Shown: positions 17,050-27,200 of the stretch, in pieces
Position numbering within the stretch: the first letter of the stretch is position 1
Layout: the number at the start of each line of letters is the position of its first letter
From: Magnetococcales bacterium
Lineage (GTDB): Bacteria > Pseudomonadota > Magnetococcia > Magnetococcales > Magnetaquicoccaceae
Reading direction: 5' to 3'
Length of the DNA stretch: 52,127 nt
NCBI GenBank assembly: GCA_002753095.1
Contig: PDZU01000016.1
Location: forward strand, 1 to 52,127
Notes under the pieces: generated by a model
What the model was told of the DNA's origin: nothing
The model's database searches: none
What the model saw: the letters and a program-made list of their open reading frames with translations, nothing else
Made by a program: the position numbers and the translations under genes

Positions 17050-17898
17050 ATGTCCACGAACGATAAAACTTCCGACACGCCCGATACCGGCAAAGCACTC
17101 AAAAAACCCATCGAGGATCTGATCCGGGGGCGGGAAAAAGAGGTCGTCCGCCTGCTTCGTGAGCAGGATTATCTGAACATTTTGACCCCACTGCAACAGG
17201 AACTTGTCAAATTGCAGCAATGGGTCGTTGCCAACAAACAGAAAGTCGTCATTCTCTTCGAAGGTCGGGATGCCGCAGGCAAGGGTGGTACCATCAAACG
17301 GTTCATGGAATTTTTGAGCCCCCGCGTTTGCCGCATTGTCGCCCTGGAAAAGCCCACCGAGCAAGAGAGAACGCAGTGGTATTTCCAACGTTACATTAAA
17401 CAATTACCCCATGGTGGGGAAATTCTCTTTTTCGATCGTAGCTGGTATAATCGTCCCGGCGTGGAGACTGTCATGGGTTTCTGCACCCCGGAACAGACCG
17501 AGGTATTTTATCGCCAACTGCCCAAAGTGGAAGAGATGTTGATTGAATCGGGCGTCCATCTGATCAAATTCTGGTTCTCTGTGGATCGGAAATCGCAGGA
17601 AGAGCGTTTTTCCTCCCGCGAGACCAATCCTTTGAAAGTTTGGAAGCTCAGCCCGGTGGACAAAGAGGCACAGGCCAAGTGGGATGACTATTCCAAGGCA
17701 CGCGATGTCATGTTGAAGAAGACCAATTTGAAGTTTGCCCCGTGGACAGTGGTGCGTTCCGACGACAAGAAATTGGCCCGCATCAACGCCATCCGCCATG
17801 TTTTGAGTCGTTTTGATTATGACGGCAAGAAGGCTTCGTTGTTGAAGTTGGATTCCGGCATCATCACCCCGGTCTCCGAAGAGATTGGGCGCTCCTAA
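17050..17898 (+). CDS. ppk2: polyphosphate kinase 2 (PPK2 family)
   Basis: This cytoplasmic enzyme of 282 residues transfers phosphate between polyphosphate and nucleoside diphosphates. A Walker A motif, GRDAAGKGG (about residues 72-80), is followed by the Walker B region ILFFDRSWYNR near residue 128 and the PPK2 segment HLIKFWFSVDRKSQEERF. The length and single-domain layout fit class I PPK2 enzymes, which mostly make GTP or ATP from polyphosphate. Placement near a phosphate-uptake block fits polyphosphate metabolism. It is followed by an FGE-domain gene 51 bases later on the same strand. Confidence 0.9.
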   Translation: MSTNDKTSDTPDTGKALKKPIEDLIRGREKEVVRLLREQDYLNILTPLQQELVKLQQWVVANKQKVVILFEGRDAAGKGGTIKRFMEFLSPRVCRIVALEKPTEQERTQWYFQRYIKQLPHGGEILFFDRSWYNRPGVETVMGFCTPEQTEVFYRQLPKVEEMLIESGVHLIKFWFSVDRKSQEERFSSRETNPLKVWKLSPVDKEAQAKWDDYSKARDVMLKKTNLKFAPWTVVRSDDKKLARINAIRHVLSRFDYDGKKASLLKLDSGIITPVSEEIGRS

Positions 17899-17949
17899 GC
17901 ACCAACGGACCAGCGTTTCATCTGCCTTGACGGTAAGGAGCTTTTTGCC

Positions 17950-18663
17950 ATGTCATCCACTCTGGAACTCTCTTCCTTGCAACCTGTTCAGACGCGGTAC
18001 GACTGTCCTGTGACGGGCATGCCGTTTGTTTGGATCCCCGGGGGGGTGTTCCAGATGGGTGATGATGGCATGGAGGCCCGCAACAACGAGCAACCTGCCC
18101 ATACGGTGCAGTTGGGTGGTTTTTGGCTTGCGCAATTTCCGGTCACGCAAGGGGAGTGGCAGCAGGTCATGGGCAACAATCTTGCCCATTTCAAGCGGGG
18201 TGGTCTGTTTCCCATGGAGTCGGTCTCCTGGTTTGACGTGCAGGAGTTTATCCAGGCGCTGAACGGCAAAGGTGGCGGGGGATACCGTTTACCCACGGAG
18301 GCGGAGTGGGAGTTTGCTGCGCGTGCCGGTGGGGAGGTGGGTGCGCCTCCTGATGCGGTTGCTTGGCACAGCGAAAACAGTGGGGGTTGCACCCATCCGG
18401 TGGGCGAAAAGGCGGCCAATGCGTTTGGCCTGTACGACATGGGCGGAAACGTCTGGGAATGGGTTTCCGACTGGTATGATCCTGCCTACTATGCCGAGTC
18501 TCCGCGAGACAATCCTGCTGGCCCGGACCGTGGCCTGCACCGTGTCAAGCGGGGTGGGAGTTGGCAGAGTGCGCCGGCATTGATCCGACCGACCTTTCGT
18601 TATGACAGCAACCCCAGTGGCTGGTATGAGGATTTGGGGTTTCGTCTGGCGCGGGGAGGTTGA
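17950..18663 (+). CDS. second FGE-sulfatase domain protein
   Basis: This protein of 237 residues has the same fold as the one at 13816-14574: MPFVWIPGGVFQMGDDG, FPVTQGEWQQVMGNN, YRLPTEAEWEFAARAGG, YDMGGNVWEWVSDWYD and RVKRGGSWQSA...GFRLARGG. It also lacks cysteines after the GGS motif, so it is unlikely to make formylglycine. AAGGAG lies about nine bases before the ATG. It may be co-transcribed with the upstream PPK2 gene, but no functional link is evident. Confidence 0.8.
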   Translation: MSSTLELSSLQPVQTRYDCPVTGMPFVWIPGGVFQMGDDGMEARNNEQPAHTVQLGGFWLAQFPVTQGEWQQVMGNNLAHFKRGGLFPMESVSWFDVQEFIQALNGKGGGGYRLPTEAEWEFAARAGGEVGAPPDAVAWHSENSGGCTHPVGEKAANAFGLYDMGGNVWEWVSDWYDPAYYAESPRDNPAGPDRGLHRVKRGGSWQSAPALIRPTFRYDSNPSGWYEDLGFRLARGG

Positions 18664-18779
18664 GGCATCCCAAACCGCCGTGCCGCAAACCGGCGACAGG
18701 ATCGAATCGACATCGCTTCAGTCACGGGCTGACCATGCGAACGCATCCATTTCTCTATCCCCTGGGTATCGCCATGCGA

Positions 18780-19811
18780 TTAAAGGACGTCGTCCAGCGT
18801 TTTGGCGTCCAGGATACGGTCTGTCCAGGCTTCGAGTTGCGATAGACTGGCAGATGTCACCTGCTCTGCGATGTGCGCCGGGACATGGCCGAATCTGCGT
18901 TGGAGAAGACGGAGCAGAACATTGGCCTCGCCTTCCTGTTTCCCTCTCGTCGCACCAAGACGCTCTCCCTCCTCCCGTCCCTCCTTCCGCCCCTCTTTCC
19001 GTCCCGCCTTCCGTCCCGCCTTCCGTCCTTCCTTCCGTCCCTCCTTCCGTCCCTCCTTCCGTCCTTCCAACTTGCCAATGCCATAAGTAGACTCCACCAT
19101 ACTGGCCTGGAAGTGCAAATCCTCTTGGTAGCGCTCGTAGGCCCGTCGCTCCACCTCTGACAATTTCAGGATGTCCAGTTGCTCCTTGGCCTTGGCCAGA
19201 CCACGCGCCGTAAAGTCCGCCGGAATCTCCTCATTCTTGAGAAAATAGATCCACTGGTCCAAAGTGTCCCTGGCGATATCATCAAAGCGATTGACCCGGA
19301 TCAAGTAAAATTCCGGGAACAGGTCCGGGATGGAGTTGCGTTGGAATAACGCTTTCTGGCCCTCACTCAAGTTAAGCTCATCATGGGTGTGCAACCCTCT
19401 GAACTGTGTACTGCCACGATAGACATAATCCTCGCCCTGGCCAAGATCAAAATAGAGGATACTCACAGAGATCAATTTGATCACCTGGGAGTATGACTCT
19501 CCACGATCCAGATGTTCGCTGATGGTTTTGGCCATGCCATAGAGCAGACGGTGCAAATAATCCAATTCCCGTTCGTACTGAACTTCAATCTGAATAAACT
19601 CACCGCGCGCATTCTTTACCTTCAGATCAACCTTATTATATTTATCATCCCGATTCTCTTGATTGCTCTCACCCTCCAGGATCTCGACGATTTGAATGTT
19701 TTCCATCAGCAACTCGCTTAGGAACCCTTCCAAAATCTCGAAGTTGGCCTTGCTGCGCAAAAGCCGCTTCAACGCCCAGTCAAAGCTGATCAACGATCGG
19801 CATTTTTTCAT
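18780..19811 (-). CDS. Rpn/PD-(D/E)XK nuclease-family protein with EGRK repeat and DUF4351 tail
   Basis: This protein of about 343 residues belongs to the Rpn family of transposase-like PD-(D/E)XK nucleases. The nuclease core is in the first half, with KVDLKVKNARGEFIQIEVQYE near residue 65 giving the D...ExQ pattern. A charged linker made of EGRK/AGRK units follows from about residue 250, then a DUF4351-type tail (LLRLLQRRFGHVP, ending DAKTLDDVL). Rpn proteins act as DNA endonucleases that promote recombination, and some have been linked to phage defence. The ATG at 19811 follows GGAGGGCAGA. A broken relative lies at 44609-45170, so two family members bracket the BREX island. Confidence 0.75.
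   Translation of the reverse strand: MKKCRSLISFDWALKRLLRSKANFEILEGFLSELLMENIQIVEILEGESNQENRDDKYNKVDLKVKNARGEFIQIEVQYERELDYLHRLLYGMAKTISEHLDRGESYSQVIKLISVSILYFDLGQGEDYVYRGSTQFRGLHTHDELNLSEGQKALFQRNSIPDLFPEFYLIRVNRFDDIARDTLDQWIYFLKNEEIPADFTARGLAKAKEQLDILKLSEVERRAYERYQEDLHFQASMVESTYGIGKLEGRKEGRKEGRKEGRKAGRKAGRKEGRKEGREEGERLGATRGKQEGEANVLLRLLQRRFGHVPAHIAEQVTSASLSQLEAWTDRILDAKTLDDVL
18966..19067 (-). repeat. 12-bp tandem repeat encoding EGRK/AGRK units
   Basis: About eight head-to-tail 12-bp units (consensus GARGGACGGAAG on the minus strand) encode Glu/Ala-Gly-Arg-Lys repeats inside the Rpn-family gene. Being a multiple of three, changes in copy number would only lengthen or shorten the linker and not shift the frame. 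Confidence 0.8.
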
Positions 19812-19912
19812 TCTGCCCTCCAACTTGTCAACGTATCAATCGCCAGCAGATCCGCCACCATGATCGGTATCAATCCGATCGCGCCACAAAGAAAAACATA
19901 TATCGTCCACGG

Positions 19913-21115
19913 TTAGATGGGGTGGTCCCCTGCAGACGCATCGCCCTGCCTCTGCCGGTGCCAACGGCCACAACGCGGACATTTATCTGGATGACAGGCT
20001 CGGCAAAAAGGCTTGTCACACCCGGCACAAGAGGCCAGTCCGTCCACGCTGACCACATGCAACGCATCATCACAGACCATACGTTCTGCACCAAACGGCA
20101 AGCCCGCCTCACATGGCGGCAGCTCTAACTGGCGCGTCGTTGGATGCCAATCCAGATGAAAAAGCCGTTCCCCTTTGCGGCGTTTGATCAGCAGGCGAAA
20201 CCGAATGACACGAGACTCCAACAACACACTCTGGGTATGCTCCACCTTGATGGTCAGAGCGTATTTTTCCCAAAGATCAGCCGCCTTGGCATGGTATTCC
20301 CGTGCAACGGCTTCCAGGCGCAGTTTGCCACGCTGACGCTCCTCTTCCCATTTTTCCTCGCCCTTTTTTCTGGCCGCAGCCATGCGCGCAAACACCTCCT
20401 GCCGCAGATCCGTGTGATACCCGTGCAACCGGTCCAGATCCCGTTGTTGACGACGATGCAATCCGCTCAGAAAAGCGTGCAAATGCCGATGCACCACGCT
20501 TGGCACAAGGCGTTGCGTCAATCGCCCCCACTCCTCCTCTGTTTCCGCCTCTGGACAATGCTCCAAAGCCAGTCGCTTCTTCCCCGGTTCCGCTATCTCA
20601 TGCAGCAGTTCTGCCCGAGCAGCACTCGACAGCACATCCACCCATTCATCCAGAACAGCGCCATTGGAAAGATTGCGCCCGGTCCAAACCAAGCCGTCCC
20701 GTTTTTCATCGGACACGGCAGAGTAACGAAAAGTGTGCAGAATACAGCGCGTCCAGCTCTCTTCCACACCCTGCAGGCGGTAGACGGCATTATTCAACCG
20801 CAATTGGTGCTCCAGAACGCGTTCCGGGTTGGAAGGGGCCACCACTGCGGAAGCCGAAAGCGGCAGACGCACCACTTTGCCGTGCTCTGCCAACAAACCA
20901 CCAAACCGCTCCAACCAGTCTGACTCCAACATCACCCGATACCATCCGTCGGCGGATTCTCCCGAAAATGCCAAAACGGCATGTTCGGGAAGTCCCAATG
21001 ACTGCTGCAATGATACGGGCAAAATGACCTCCATGCCCATGGGATCCACAGCAGAGACCAGGGCATCGTTGGCTTCCAGCAGAGTGCCAGCAAAGGTTCT
21101 GAATCGCTCGCTCAT
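19913..21115 (-). CDS. unknown protein with coiled coil and C-terminal zinc-binding region, coupled to helicase
   Basis: The protein has 400 residues and I do not recognise the family. The first half is mixed alpha/beta. The middle (about residues 215-290) is a charged helical stretch (RMAAARKKGEEKWEEERQ) likely to form a coiled coil. The end carries a cysteine cluster, CAGCDKPFCRACHPDKCPRCG, that looks like two zinc-binding knuckles. Its start overlaps the stop of the SNF2 helicase gene by four bases (ATGA), so the two are translationally coupled and probably act together. A DNA- or RNA-binding adaptor for the helicase is a reasonable guess but is not shown by sequence. Confidence 0.6.
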   Translation of the reverse strand: MSERFRTFAGTLLEANDALVSAVDPMGMEVILPVSLQQSLGLPEHAVLAFSGESADGWYRVMLESDWLERFGGLLAEHGKVVRLPLSASAVVAPSNPERVLEHQLRLNNAVYRLQGVEESWTRCILHTFRYSAVSDEKRDGLVWTGRNLSNGAVLDEWVDVLSSAARAELLHEIAEPGKKRLALEHCPEAETEEEWGRLTQRLVPSVVHRHLHAFLSGLHRRQQRDLDRLHGYHTDLRQEVFARMAAARKKGEEKWEEERQRGKLRLEAVAREYHAKAADLWEKYALTIKVEHTQSVLLESRVIRFRLLIKRRKGERLFHLDWHPTTRQLELPPCEAGLPFGAERMVCDDALHVVSVDGLASCAGCDKPFCRACHPDKCPRCGRWHRQRQGDASAGDHPI

Positions 21116-23460
21116 CCCGCCTCAAATTCATCGCCAAAAAGATGTTCATCCAGCACCTTGGCCGCTTCATGCCGACTGCGCGCCTCCTGCAATCGCTCGC
21201 CCAACGCGGCAAAAGCGGATTGACGTCCTTCCTCGGTGACCTCCACCCAGGCAGAAAAAATGGTCTCGGCAAATTCGCTGCTGTCGTCCATCTCGCCCAG
21301 GATAGCATCCACCTCCCCAACCACCAATTCAAAAAGATTGAGTTTCTCATCCAGCAAGGTCAGTAGGCGATCCTCCACCGTATCCCGCAAAGCCAGATTG
21401 AAGATGAACACCTCCCGCGTTTGCCCAATGCGGTGAATGCGGCCGATACGTTGTTCAATGGTCATCGGACTCCAAGGCAGATCAAAATTGATCAGGGTGT
21501 TGCAAAATTGCAGATTGCGCCCCTCGCCCCCCGATTCACTGCACAGCAACACGGGCACTCTCTCCCGGAAGGCCAGCACCGCCGCATCCTTGGCCGGACC
21601 GTTCATCCCACCCTCAAAACGCACGTGAGAAACTTTGGCATGATCCAGCAACTGGGACAAACCGGCAATCGTCTCCCGATGATGAATGAAGACCAGTTTT
21701 TTCTCCTCCGGGTTGCGTTTCAGCAGATCGAGCAACGCCTTGGCCTTGCCACCTTCGGTCATCGCACGGTAGTGGGTCAGCAACGCCGACCAATCCGGTC
21801 TGTCGGGATGTTTCATGAGCAGACGTTCCAGGGAAGCCTTCACCGCCAGAGGCGATGATCCGGCAGCCGTCAGCAGATGGTGCAAAGACATCTTTTGCTG
21901 AGAGGTAATACCCTGCGCATGCTGTTCCCGAATCAGGCGGCTCAACGTCTGGTAACAGGCCAATTCATCTTTCTCTCCCGGTACACGCATGGTCACCGCG
22001 TGGCGGGGGGGCAGACGCACATCCACCAGGGCGCGGGTGTTGCGGATCATGACATCCCGCATCAACTCGCGCAGACGATCCGGGTGCAGGGGGGTACGGG
22101 GATTGCGTGACGAGACATGCTGGGCCCGAAACTCCTTTTCGGTTGGAAAAATACCCGGTTTGAGTAACGTCAGCAGATTGTAGAGTTCCACCAGGCTGTT
22201 CTGAACCGGCGTAGCCGTCAACAGAATCAGGAAACGCTTGTTCAAGCCATCCACCAGTTTCCAATTGCGGGTGGCACGATTGCGCAGGTGATGGGCCTCG
22301 TCCACGATGACCAGATCAAAACGATGTTCTGCCAAAATTCGGCACTGTTCCTCCCGTCTGGCCACCGCCAATGAAGCGATAATGCGCGGTTCCCGCCAGA
22401 AAAGGTCAGGATCAGCCCGAAATGCGGGATCCTGCGTGGTCACACACGAGATGCCAAACTTGACCTCCATCTCCTCCTGCCACTGGCCAACCAGGGAGGC
22501 TGGTGTCAGAATCAGGATGCGATTGGCCATCCCGCGCAGTATATACTCCTTGAGCACCATGCCCGCTTCAATGGTTTTGCCCAGCCCAACCTCGTCCGCC
22601 AGCAAAACCCGGCCCCGAAACTGCTTGAGTACCTTGCGCACCGTCTCCACCTGATACCAGTAGGTATCCACCTGCTGGAGGTGGGAGAGGCAAAGCAGCT
22701 CATTGAATCCTTGCAGTAGTCCCAGGTGGGTAAACTCCTGGCGCAAGTCAAACCACCTGCTCTCTGCCTCTTCAGCCTGGGCAGTGCAGAAGACAGGCAC
22801 GGCCAGATTCGGCAGATCAAAACGGACCGCAATCCGTACACCCAGCCTGGGCAGTTCTGGAAACTCCTCCCGCAAGGGATCCTGCGTGTCCGGCTTGGGG
22901 GACGGTTTGGGAGAGGGTTGTGATACATCGGCAGAGGCGGAACGCACAGGCTGTTTGACTGGGGCAGCGGGTGACTTGACCGGAGTCGTGCGGATCGGCG
23001 GCGGCGCACCCCCCCTCTGAATGGCATCCAACCAAAGGCGGGTCCAGGCAACCCGCCTGCAACCCTTCCAAAACACTTCAGCAACCCGTAAGGCCCGCTT
23101 CTCTACCAAACCATGTTTCTCAAGCACGGCGGCGGCACTCGACCAGTGGCCGGATTGGGCATGGAATATGGCCATCAGCAGGTGATCCGCCAATAAGGGA
23201 CTGTAGTAGCGCAGCAGGCGTTTGTTCAGAGGCAAAAAGTCTTTCGGCTTTTTTTCAGCCAGTGCCGCCAAGCCCGCCAAATGGAGAATCGCGGCATCGT
23301 TGGGAAAAACCTGAAGGGCCCGTTTGGCCAGCGCCAACGGTCGACCGTCTGACACGGAGAGTGCGTGTCTGATGGCAATCAGCCAGCCATCCACATCGTT
23401 CGGTATTTCCGAAAGGGTTGCGTCGGCTGCCTCTGGAGAGACAGGTTCACGTGGAGTCAT
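21112..23460 (-). CDS. SNF2/RapA-type DEAD-box helicase
   Basis: This protein of about 782 residues has an N-terminal helical repeat region of some 180 residues, a Pro-rich linker (SQPSPKPSPKPDTQ), then a SNF2-type ATPase: Walker A in ADEVGLGKTIEAG, DEAH box in VIVDEAHHLRN, LLTATPVQNS, and motif VI QRIGRIHRIGQTR. It should translocate on DNA or remodel protein-nucleic acid complexes. The ATG at 23460 (MTPREPVSP) was chosen because the open frame upstream of it encodes low-quality sequence running into the promoter region. It is divergent from brxF with a 254-base spacer. It belongs to the same broad family as BrxHII but is clearly a different protein. Confidence 0.8.
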   Translation of the reverse strand: MTPREPVSPEAADATLSEIPNDVDGWLIAIRHALSVSDGRPLALAKRALQVFPNDAAILHLAGLAALAEKKPKDFLPLNKRLLRYYSPLLADHLLMAIFHAQSGHWSSAAAVLEKHGLVEKRALRVAEVFWKGCRRVAWTRLWLDAIQRGGAPPPIRTTPVKSPAAPVKQPVRSASADVSQPSPKPSPKPDTQDPLREEFPELPRLGVRIAVRFDLPNLAVPVFCTAQAEEAESRWFDLRQEFTHLGLLQGFNELLCLSHLQQVDTYWYQVETVRKVLKQFRGRVLLADEVGLGKTIEAGMVLKEYILRGMANRILILTPASLVGQWQEEMEVKFGISCVTTQDPAFRADPDLFWREPRIIASLAVARREEQCRILAEHRFDLVIVDEAHHLRNRATRNWKLVDGLNKRFLILLTATPVQNSLVELYNLLTLLKPGIFPTEKEFRAQHVSSRNPRTPLHPDRLRELMRDVMIRNTRALVDVRLPPRHAVTMRVPGEKDELACYQTLSRLIREQHAQGITSQQKMSLHHLLTAAGSSPLAVKASLERLLMKHPDRPDWSALLTHYRAMTEGGKAKALLDLLKRNPEEKKLVFIHHRETIAGLSQLLDHAKVSHVRFEGGMNGPAKDAAVLAFRERVPVLLCSESGGEGRNLQFCNTLINFDLPWSPMTIEQRIGRIHRIGQTREVFIFNLALRDTVEDRLLTLLDEKLNLFELVVGEVDAILGEMDDSSEFAETIFSAWVEVTEEGRQSAFAALGERLQEARSRHEAAKVLDEHLFGDEFEAG

Positions 23461-23588
23461 CCGATTTATCTCTGCCACAGGGTCACAAGCGAAGAAGCAT
23501 ACACACGTGCTGCATGGTACTGCATGTCCGGCTGATATTACCACAGCGGAAATTTCATAGCGGCGGTGTAGGCTATTTTTTTTGCCCT

Positions 23589-23613
23589 GCAAGGGGAGAT
23601 GATCTCCCCTTGC
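23589..23613. promoter_or_regulatory. 25-bp palindrome between the divergent helicase and BREX operons
   Basis: GCAAGGGGAGA and TCTCCCCTTGC flank a 3-base centre (TGA), giving an 11-bp perfect inverted repeat. It lies 101 bases before brxF and 129 bases before the helicase start. No T-tract follows in either direction, so it is more likely an operator than a terminator. No regulator gene of the BrxR type is in the window. Confidence 0.45.
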
Positions 23614-23713
23614 GCACCGTGTTGCCTGGATGACCATTGCTCCCAACCAGGAAATATATTAAAAAATTACAGGAGTAACTTGAGTTAGATGCAGATCGCT
23701 ACAGGGGCACGCC

Positions 23714-24202
23714 ATGTCATCTTCAAAAGAGCAAGAAATCATGCGAATGGTTGCCCAAGCGGCAGCATTCTACCATCGTCTGCTCCTGCTCGTCGGACCA
23801 TCCGAGTCTGGCAAGACTGTGTTGTTGCATCAATGCGTCAAAACCAATGGGTGGCCGATTGTCAATCTCAATCTTGAACTCTCCCAAAAGCTACTGCCAT
23901 TGACCCAGCGCCAACGTCCACTGCACGCACAAAAATTGCTGGACGACACCATGGCGCAGATTGCCAATCCGGTCGTTCTCCTTGACAACACAGAGATTTT
24001 GTTTGACAACAATCTGCAACTGGACCCTTTGCGCCTGTTGCAGGGAATATCCAGAAACCGCACGGTGGTTGCCAGTTGGAACGGAGCGGTGGCAGATGGG
24101 CAGCTGACCTATGCCACCCCGGAACATCAAGAATTCAGAAAATATCCATCACAAGATCTGTTGCTGGTGGCGATGGACAAGAACATGACTCCACAGACAT
24201 AA
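23714..24202 (+). CDS. brxF: BREX type 3 small P-loop protein BrxF
   Basis: This protein of 162 residues is the small P-loop ATPase that opens BREX type 3 operons. Walker A is GPSESGKT (residues 28-35), and the Walker B region is [13 protein letters not shown] near residue 90. No other domain is present. The ATG at 23714 follows AGGGG. The brxC gene starts 10 bases after the stop. The call rests on the P-loop, size and position directly before brxC. Its exact biochemical role in BREX is not known. Confidence 0.8.
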   Translation: MSSSKEQEIMRMVAQAAAFYHRLLLLVGPSESGKTVLLHQCVKTNGWPIVNLNLELSQKLLPLTQRQRPLHAQKLLDDTMAQIANPVVLLDNTEILFDNNLQLDPLRLLQGISRNRTVVASWNGAVADGQLTYATPEHQEFRKYPSQDLLLVAMDKNMTPQT

Positions 24203-24212
24203 GGATATTCCG

Positions 24213-27200
24213 ATGAAATACGGTGATCTGATCCAATTTGACCCGATCGAAACGGTCATCCATCTGCATCATGCCGATCAGGCAACTGCCGCTCGTCAAC
24301 TCGTACACTCTTACGTCATTTCTGATGAAATGGCCGAGCGTCTGGCAAGACAGATCATCCCTCAGTTGCAGTGTGATGTTCCTGCCGACAACATGGGACT
24401 CCTGGTTGTCGGCAATTATGGTACGGGTAAATCGCACCTCATGTCCGTACTCTCCAGTTTGGCAGAGTATCCAGAACTGGCAACCGCTCTCTCCCATCCC
24501 GTGGTCGCGGCAGCGGCTGAACGTATCGCCGGACGCTTCAAAGTGATCCGTATCGAAATTGGTGCGACCACCATGTCACTGCGCGAGATCCTGGTTGCGG
24601 AACTCGAAGAGCATCTTGAAAAGTTTGGCGTTATCTTCCATTTTCCTGACGCCGACACCATTACCAACAACAAACGAGCTTTTGAAGAGATGATGGCCGC
24701 GTTCCACCAGCACTATCCCGACCATGGGTTGCTGGTTGTGGTGGACGAACTGCTGGACTATCTGCGCACCCGCCGGGATCAGGCACTTGTCCTGGACCTG
24801 GGACTGTTGCGAGAGGTGGGAGAGGTTTGCAAGGATCTACGTTTTCGTTTCGTGGCTGGCGTGCAGGTCTCGATTTTTGATGACCCCCGCTTTGCCCATG
24901 TTGCCGAGAGCATGCGCCGCGTCAAGGACCGGTTTGAGCAGGTGCTGATCGCGCGCCGCGATGTCAAGTTTGTGGTGGCGCAGCGTTTGTTGAAAAAAAG
25001 CGTCGCACAACAGTCGCACATCCGGGATTATCTGACCTCTTTCGCCCGCTGTTACGGCACCATGAACGAGCGGATGGAGGAGTTTGTCGCCCTTTTTCCC
25101 GTTCACCCCGATTATATTGATACTTTTGAGCGTATCACCGTTGTGGAAAAGCGGGAGGTGTTGAAGAGCTTATCCCTGGCCATGAAGAACATTCTGGAGC
25201 AGGAAGTTCCAACCGATCAGCCCGGGTTGATTGCCTATGACCGTTACTGGAGCTCTCTGGTCGAGAATGCCTCCTTTCGTTCCGTCCCGGAGATCAAGTC
25301 GGTCATCGACTGCAGTCAGGTGCTGGAGGCCCGCATTCAGCAGGCATTCACCCGCCCTTCCTATCGTCCCATGGCGTTGCGGATCATCCATGCCCTGTCG
25401 GTTCACCGCCTGACCCACCACGATATTTATACGCCGCTGGGAGCCACTGCCCAAGAGTTGCGGGATACGCTCTGCCTTTACCAACCCGGCATTGAGGAGA
25501 TGGGAGGCAATCCAGCCGATGATCTGCTCTCGCAGGTGGAGACAGTGCTCAAGGAGATTCACAAGACAGTCAGCGGCCAGTTCATCTCCTCCAACCCGCA
25601 AAATCGCCAGTTTTACCTTGATCTGAAAAAGGTGGATGATTTCGACGCCTACATCGAAAAACGGTCCGAGACACTGGAACCTGCTCAGTTGGATCGCTAC
25701 TACTATGAAGCCTTGCGCCGAGTGATGGAACACACCGATCTTCCCACCTACGTCACCGGTTTCCACATTTGGCAACATGAGCTGGAATGGCGGGAACGCA
25801 AAGCCTCTCGTCTGGGGTATCTGTTTTTTGGTGCTCCCAACGAGCGCTCCACGGCGGCTCCGCCCCGGGATTTTTACCTCTATTTCATTCAGCCGTTCGA
25901 CCCACCGCGCTACAAGAAGGAGAAGAAGCCGGATGAAATATTTTTCTATCTGAGCGGGATGGATGACTCTTTCCGACTGGCGTTGCGCTGTTATGCAGGC
26001 TCCCTGGAACTGGCCAGCGTCTCTTCCGGCAGTGCCAAGGCCACCTACGAAAGCAAGGCCAACGGTTATCTCAGGGAGTTGGTCAAATGGCTGGAAGAGC
26101 GTATGACCTCTGCCTTTGAGATCGATTACCAGGGCCGTCGCAAATCCATGGAAGATTGGGGGAAAGGCCACTCCTTTCGGGAATTGTCTGGAATTCGCAA
26201 CGACGAGCGCATCAACTTTCGTGATCGGGTCAACGTCATGGCCGGGATTTGTCTGGGCAGCCATTTTGCCGATCAGGCACCCGACTATCCCCATTTTTCC
26301 ATTCTGGTGACCTCGGCAAACAGAAAGCAGGCCGCCCAGGAGGCTTTGCGCGGTCTGGCCAGTGGCAACAGAACCCGTCAGGCCACAGCCATTCTGGATG
26401 CTCTGGAAATGCTGGAGGGTGGGCAGTTGGATCTCTCCCGCTCCCGCTATGCCCGTTATGTCTTGGAGGTTGTGAACAAGAGAGCTTTGGGTCAGGTGAC
26501 CAACCGATCGGAAATCATCCAGGATGAATGGGGGGTGGAATATCTGGGTCTGGGCACCATCCGCCTGGAGATGGAGTGGTGTGTTGTCACTCTGGGGGCA
26601 TTGGTGCATGCTGGGGAGTTGATCATCACCCTGGCTGGCAAAAAATTTGATGCAGGCAATCTGAACGAACTGGCGGCTTGCCCGGTGGATGATCTGATTG
26701 CCTTCAAGCATATTGAGCGTCCCAGAGAGTGGGATCTGCAGGCCATCAAGGCACTGTTTGAACTGCTGGGCATCACGCCGGGATTGGCACAACTGGTGGC
26801 CCAAGGCAAACCGGAACCCATTCAGGAGTTGCAGGTCAAGGTGACCGCTCATGTGGAGCGGTTGGTACGGGCCAGCCACCGGGTACAGCAAGGGATGCCG
26901 TTCTGGGGGCAAACCTTGTTGACCGGTGCCATGGTTGCTGAACTGCGCACACGCATGGAGGCGACCAAAACCTTCCTGGAGAGCCTGCAGCTTTTGAATA
27001 CACCCGGCAAACTCAAAAACATCCGTCTCAATGCCCAACAAATTCGCAGCCGGGAAGAAGGTTTGACCGCTTTGTCCGAGGTGGAAACGCTTTACCAATT
27101 GGTCAGTGATCTGGGAGAACCTGCCGCCTACCTGACCACTGCCGAAGCGGTGTTGCCTGCTGATCATCCCTGGGTGGTCAAAGTGCGGGAGGAACGCGCC

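Noticed and set aside
18966-19067. Possible CRISPR array
   Set aside because: The 12-bp units are contiguous with no spacers and lie inside a coding frame, so this is a protein repeat.
19851-19883. GATCGG/CCGATC hairpin between the Rpn and zinc-protein genes
   Set aside because: The stem has only six pairs, there is no T-tract, and the spacing fits nothing in particular.
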